Assembly: GCA_012839865.1 (NCBI GenBank) | Contig: DUMO01000054.1 | Coordinates: 1 to 64,000, forward strand | Length of the DNA stretch: 64,000 bases | Direction: 5' to 3' | From: Clostridiaceae bacterium | GTDB lineage: Bacteria > Bacillota > Clostridia > CAYPLH01 > DUMO01 | Position numbers and translations under genes: made by a program | The notes under the pieces: generated by a model | The model's database searches: none | Told to the model about the DNA's origin: nothing | The model's input: the letters and a program-made list of their open reading frames with translations, nothing else | Shown: one piece after another, positions 63,744 through 64,000 of the stretch | Numbering within the stretch: the stretch's first letter is position 1 | How the letters are laid out: each line of letters opens with the position of its first letter

Positions 63744-64000
63744 ATGGATGAAATTGTCTTAAAAAATCTAAAATTTTATGGGTATCATGGCTTATACCAG
63801 GATGAGAAAATTTCAGGTCAGACATTTATTGTTGATATAGAAATGAAGGCCGATATCAGAGCAGCTTGTGAATCCGACAGTATCGAAGATACCGTCGACT
63901 ACTCCAAAGTTTATGAAAAGGCAAAACATATTACGGAAAATCACAGATACCAGCTTGTTGAAAAACTTGCGGAGGCAATTTCCCAGGGGATACTTACGGA
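63744..64000 (+). CDS. folB: dihydroneopterin aldolase, 5' part
   Basis: Start of a folate-pathway gene, cut by the window edge. ATG at 63744, 15 bases past folP. The first 85 residues (MDEIVLKNLKFYGYHG... ) have the FolB features: YGYHG near the N-terminus, GQTFIVDIEM and DTVDYSKVYE. Aldolase/epimerase of dihydroneopterin. Confidence 0.9.
   Translation, partial: MDEIVLKNLKFYGYHGLYQDEKISGQTFIVDIEMKADIRAACESDSIEDTVDYSKVYEKAKHITENHRYQLVEKLAEAISQGILT

Overview
The window looks like the chromosome of a low-GC, spore-forming, strictly anaerobic Clostridia member, most like the Acetivibrio (Clostridium) thermocellus group. This is inferred from gene content and codon style, not from a database match. 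Spore genes (spoIIE, an alpha/beta-type SASP, CwlD-like amidases, a DUF2935 protein), a (Re)-citrate-synthase-type enzyme, the redox repressor Rex, cobalamin-type radical SAM enzymes and strong AGGAGG ribosome sites all fit. Most genes are housekeeping. The accessory material is a MntA/HepT pair at the left edge, a decayed ABC operon at 20-21.4 kb, a radical-SAM cluster at 49.6-53.8 kb and several dispersed palindromic repeats.

Layout. 0.3-3.2 kb: MntA/HepT, then an ArsR-like regulator with a cysteine-rich tail leading an ABC-2 exporter, with a dyad operator upstream. 3.4-8.1 kb: rtcB, a membrane protein, and argC-argB read leftward from a promoter with paired ARG-box-like sites; the argC-argB gap holds four hairpin-like units. 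8.3-17.1 kb, rightward: a sugar-importer ATPase of the MsmK/UgpC type, a CdaR-like regulator, ftsE-ftsX-M23 peptidase-ctpA (division-linked wall hydrolysis), a SASP, a methyltransferase, a short MGMT and a cold shock protein. 17.4-18.0 kb: five tRNAs (Val, Asp, Phe, Gly, Cys). 18.2-21.9 kb: DUF2935, a degenerate CpsD-like ATPase, then an intact-looking ykkC-class riboswitch with P0 helix in front of an ABC exporter operon broken by a nonsense codon and a deletion.

22.2-25.5 kb: a NiCo (czcD) riboswitch with terminator controlling a CDF metal exporter, an acyl-ACP thioesterase, a zinc-ribbon protein and CwlD. 25.6-31.1 kb: an ABC-F protein, rex with a long structured leader, and a second-type EF-G. 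31.3-41.3 kb: spoIIE behind a promoter with 21-bp spacing, an ABC-2 exporter operon, a Yip1-like protein and tRNA-Arg. 41.4-49.5 kb: a small secreted protein whose ribosome site lies in the preceding terminator hairpin, the citrate-synthase-type gene with a 26-bp palindromic operator over its promoter, dus, an amidase and mrfA-mrfB. 49.6-53.8 kb: a methyltransferase and two tandem cobalamin-binding radical SAM paralogues. 54.3-64 kb: an AraC regulator, leuC-leuD-leuB, a probable IS605/omega-RNA remnant, a LexA-like protein lacking the catalytic lysine, folE, a DUF4046-like protein, folP and the start of folB.

The best candidates for something new are the riboswitch stranded before a dead operon, the operator-promoter of the citrate-synthase gene, the terminator/ribosome-site hairpin, the LexA-like pseudo-protease, the radical-SAM pair with methyltransferase, and the structured leaders of leuC and rex.
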